Of a stretch of DNA of 6,385 bases, positions 6,151-6,385 are shown one piece after another. A program made the position numbers and the translations under genes. The stretch is from Planctomycetaceae bacterium. GTDB lineage: Bacteria; Planctomycetota; Planctomycetia; Pirellulales; Pirellulaceae. Position 1 is the stretch's first letter, and every line of letters starts with the position of its first letter. The notes under the pieces are model-generated. The model ran no database searches. It was not told the origin of the DNA and was given only the letters and a program-made list of their open reading frames with translations. The stretch is taken from NCBI GenBank assembly GCA_007129635.1, contig SKVE01000161.1, positions 1 to 6,385 of the forward strand, given 5' to 3'.

Positions 6151-6216
6151 CCGCGGAAATTCCTCCAGCGGACGGTCGTTCATCGTGATCTGGCCCCTAC
6201 CCGCTCGAACTCGAAC
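6151..6216 (-). pseudogene. Remnant of ribosomal protein S9 gene (rpsI-like fragment)
   Basis: Read on the minus strand, this segment encodes VRVRAGRGQITMNDRPLEEF followed by PR. This closely follows the N-terminal core of bacterial uS9 (pattern ARVR-x-x-G-x-G-x-I-x-x-N-x-R-x-LEE-Y/F-F-x-R). Intact uS9 is about 130 aa; here only about 22 residues are recognisable. The sequence before it belongs to the direct-repeat region, and after EEFPR the frame runs into unrelated residues and stops at 6106-6108. One of the two aromatic residues expected after LEE seems missing. A shifted frame downstream reads YPLLEPV, which might be the frameshifted continuation, but that is weak. The conserved C-terminal FSKR-type tail is absent. 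It could be a copy of a real rpsI broken by rearrangement or repeat insertion. The match is by memory of the family, not by alignment. Confidence 0.45.
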
Positions 6217-6218
6217 CC

Positions 6219-6273
6219 CGAAAAGGACAGGCATCTTCTGCTGCCGAGACGAAAAGGACAGGCATCTTTTGCT
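6219..6273. repeat. Two 24-bp direct repeats
   Basis: The 24-bp unit starting CGAAAAGGACAGGCATCTT occurs at 6219-6242 and 6250-6273 with one difference (C or T at unit position 20) and a 7-bp spacer, so the period is 31 bp. Two copies with so short a spacer are not a CRISPR array. The arrangement looks like part of a dispersed intergenic repeat of the kind common in Pirellulaceae genomes (the latter is recollection, not a search). Confidence 0.85.
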
Positions 6274-6289
6274 AGCGATAGGCGTGCCA
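6274..6289 (-). promoter_or_regulatory. Second sigma-54-like -24/-12 site, reading leftward
   Basis: On the minus strand TGGCACG-CCTA-TCGCT matches TGGCACG-N4-TTGCW except for one base, with correct GG-GC spacing of 12. The predicted start is near 6263, just inside the right-hand direct repeat. Because it is embedded in repeat-like DNA and no intact gene follows before the terminator at 6123-6084, it may be fortuitous. Confidence 0.3.
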
Positions 6290-6385
6290 GTCGCGAAGCG
6301 ACGACATGCAATAGCCACGGACGCGAGTCCGTGGGACACGCGACGCCTCGTCATGCAAGAGTCGCAACGCGACGGCAGGTGTCCC
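6290..6385. repeat. Hairpin cluster, REP/MITE-like, running off the right edge
   Basis: Three perfect hairpins occur in under 90 bp: GTCGC-GAA-GCGAC (6290-6302), CCACGGAC-GCGA-GTCCGTGG (6315-6334, 8-bp stem with a GNRA-type loop) and GTCGC-AAC-GCGAC (6361-6373). ATGCAA separates them at 6306-6311 and 6353-6358. GGGACAC (6333-6339) and GTGTCCC (6379-6385) form a 7-bp inverted repeat that encloses the third hairpin and may continue beyond the window. This is typical of palindromic intergenic repeats mobilised in trans, but no transposase is visible here. Confidence 0.65.

Noticed and set aside
6219..6273. CRISPR array
   Set aside because: There are only two repeat units with a 7-bp spacer, and no cas gene.
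6106..6354. 82-aa minus-strand protein (open to the window edge)
   Set aside because: Its N-terminal part is a translation of the hairpins and direct repeats (the same residues MPVLF/CLSF arise from the repeat units). Only the S9-like stretch is protein-like, so it is treated as a remnant.
1..6385. tRNA, rRNA, complete insertion sequence or obvious defence system
   Set aside because: No cloverleaf with a T-loop motif, no rRNA core sequence, no transposase and no recognisable defence-gene set was seen. The AddB-like nuclease is most simply a recombination protein.

Overview
The window looks like chromosomal DNA of a GC-rich planctomycete, probably of the Pirellulaceae/Rhodopirellula type. The reasons are a long-tailed CsrA, a baeRF-type release-factor-like protein, a large AddB-like PD-(D/E)XK nuclease, a sigma-54 -24/-12 promoter, weak use of Shine-Dalgarno sites, and a dispersed-repeat type intergenic region at the right edge. 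The taxonomic call is an inference from protein style; there is no rRNA or other marker.

Layout. From the left edge to 1217 a plus-strand operon holds the 3' part of a FabG-like short-chain dehydrogenase (beginning before the window) and, 3 nt later, a 205-aa protein of unknown function. Converging on it, and overlapping its last 26 bp, is a 931-aa minus-strand AddB/RecB-like nuclease gene (1192-3987). A 235-bp divergent intergenic region (3988-4222) separates the nuclease gene from csrA (4223-4597, plus). This region carries a near-consensus sigma-54 promoter for csrA, an upstream dyad that could be an activator site, and a leader with GGA motifs suited to CsrA autoregulation. Converging on csrA with a 20-bp gap is a complete baeRF-family gene (4618-5772, minus).

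The last ~610 bp (5773-6385) holds no convincing intact gene. It contains a strong hairpin with a T-rich tail read leftward, a short in-frame stretch closely resembling the N-terminal part of ribosomal protein S9 (a likely rpsI remnant), two 24-bp direct repeats, a second sigma-54-like site reading leftward, and a cluster of hairpins and inverted repeats that runs off the right edge.

The genes do not form one obvious pathway: lipid/polyketide-type reduction (SDR), DNA end processing (AddB-like), post-transcriptional regulation (CsrA) and ribosome-associated release or rescue (baeRF) sit as separate units. The most informative signals are the sigma-54 control and probable self-control of csrA, and the S9 remnant embedded in repeat DNA.
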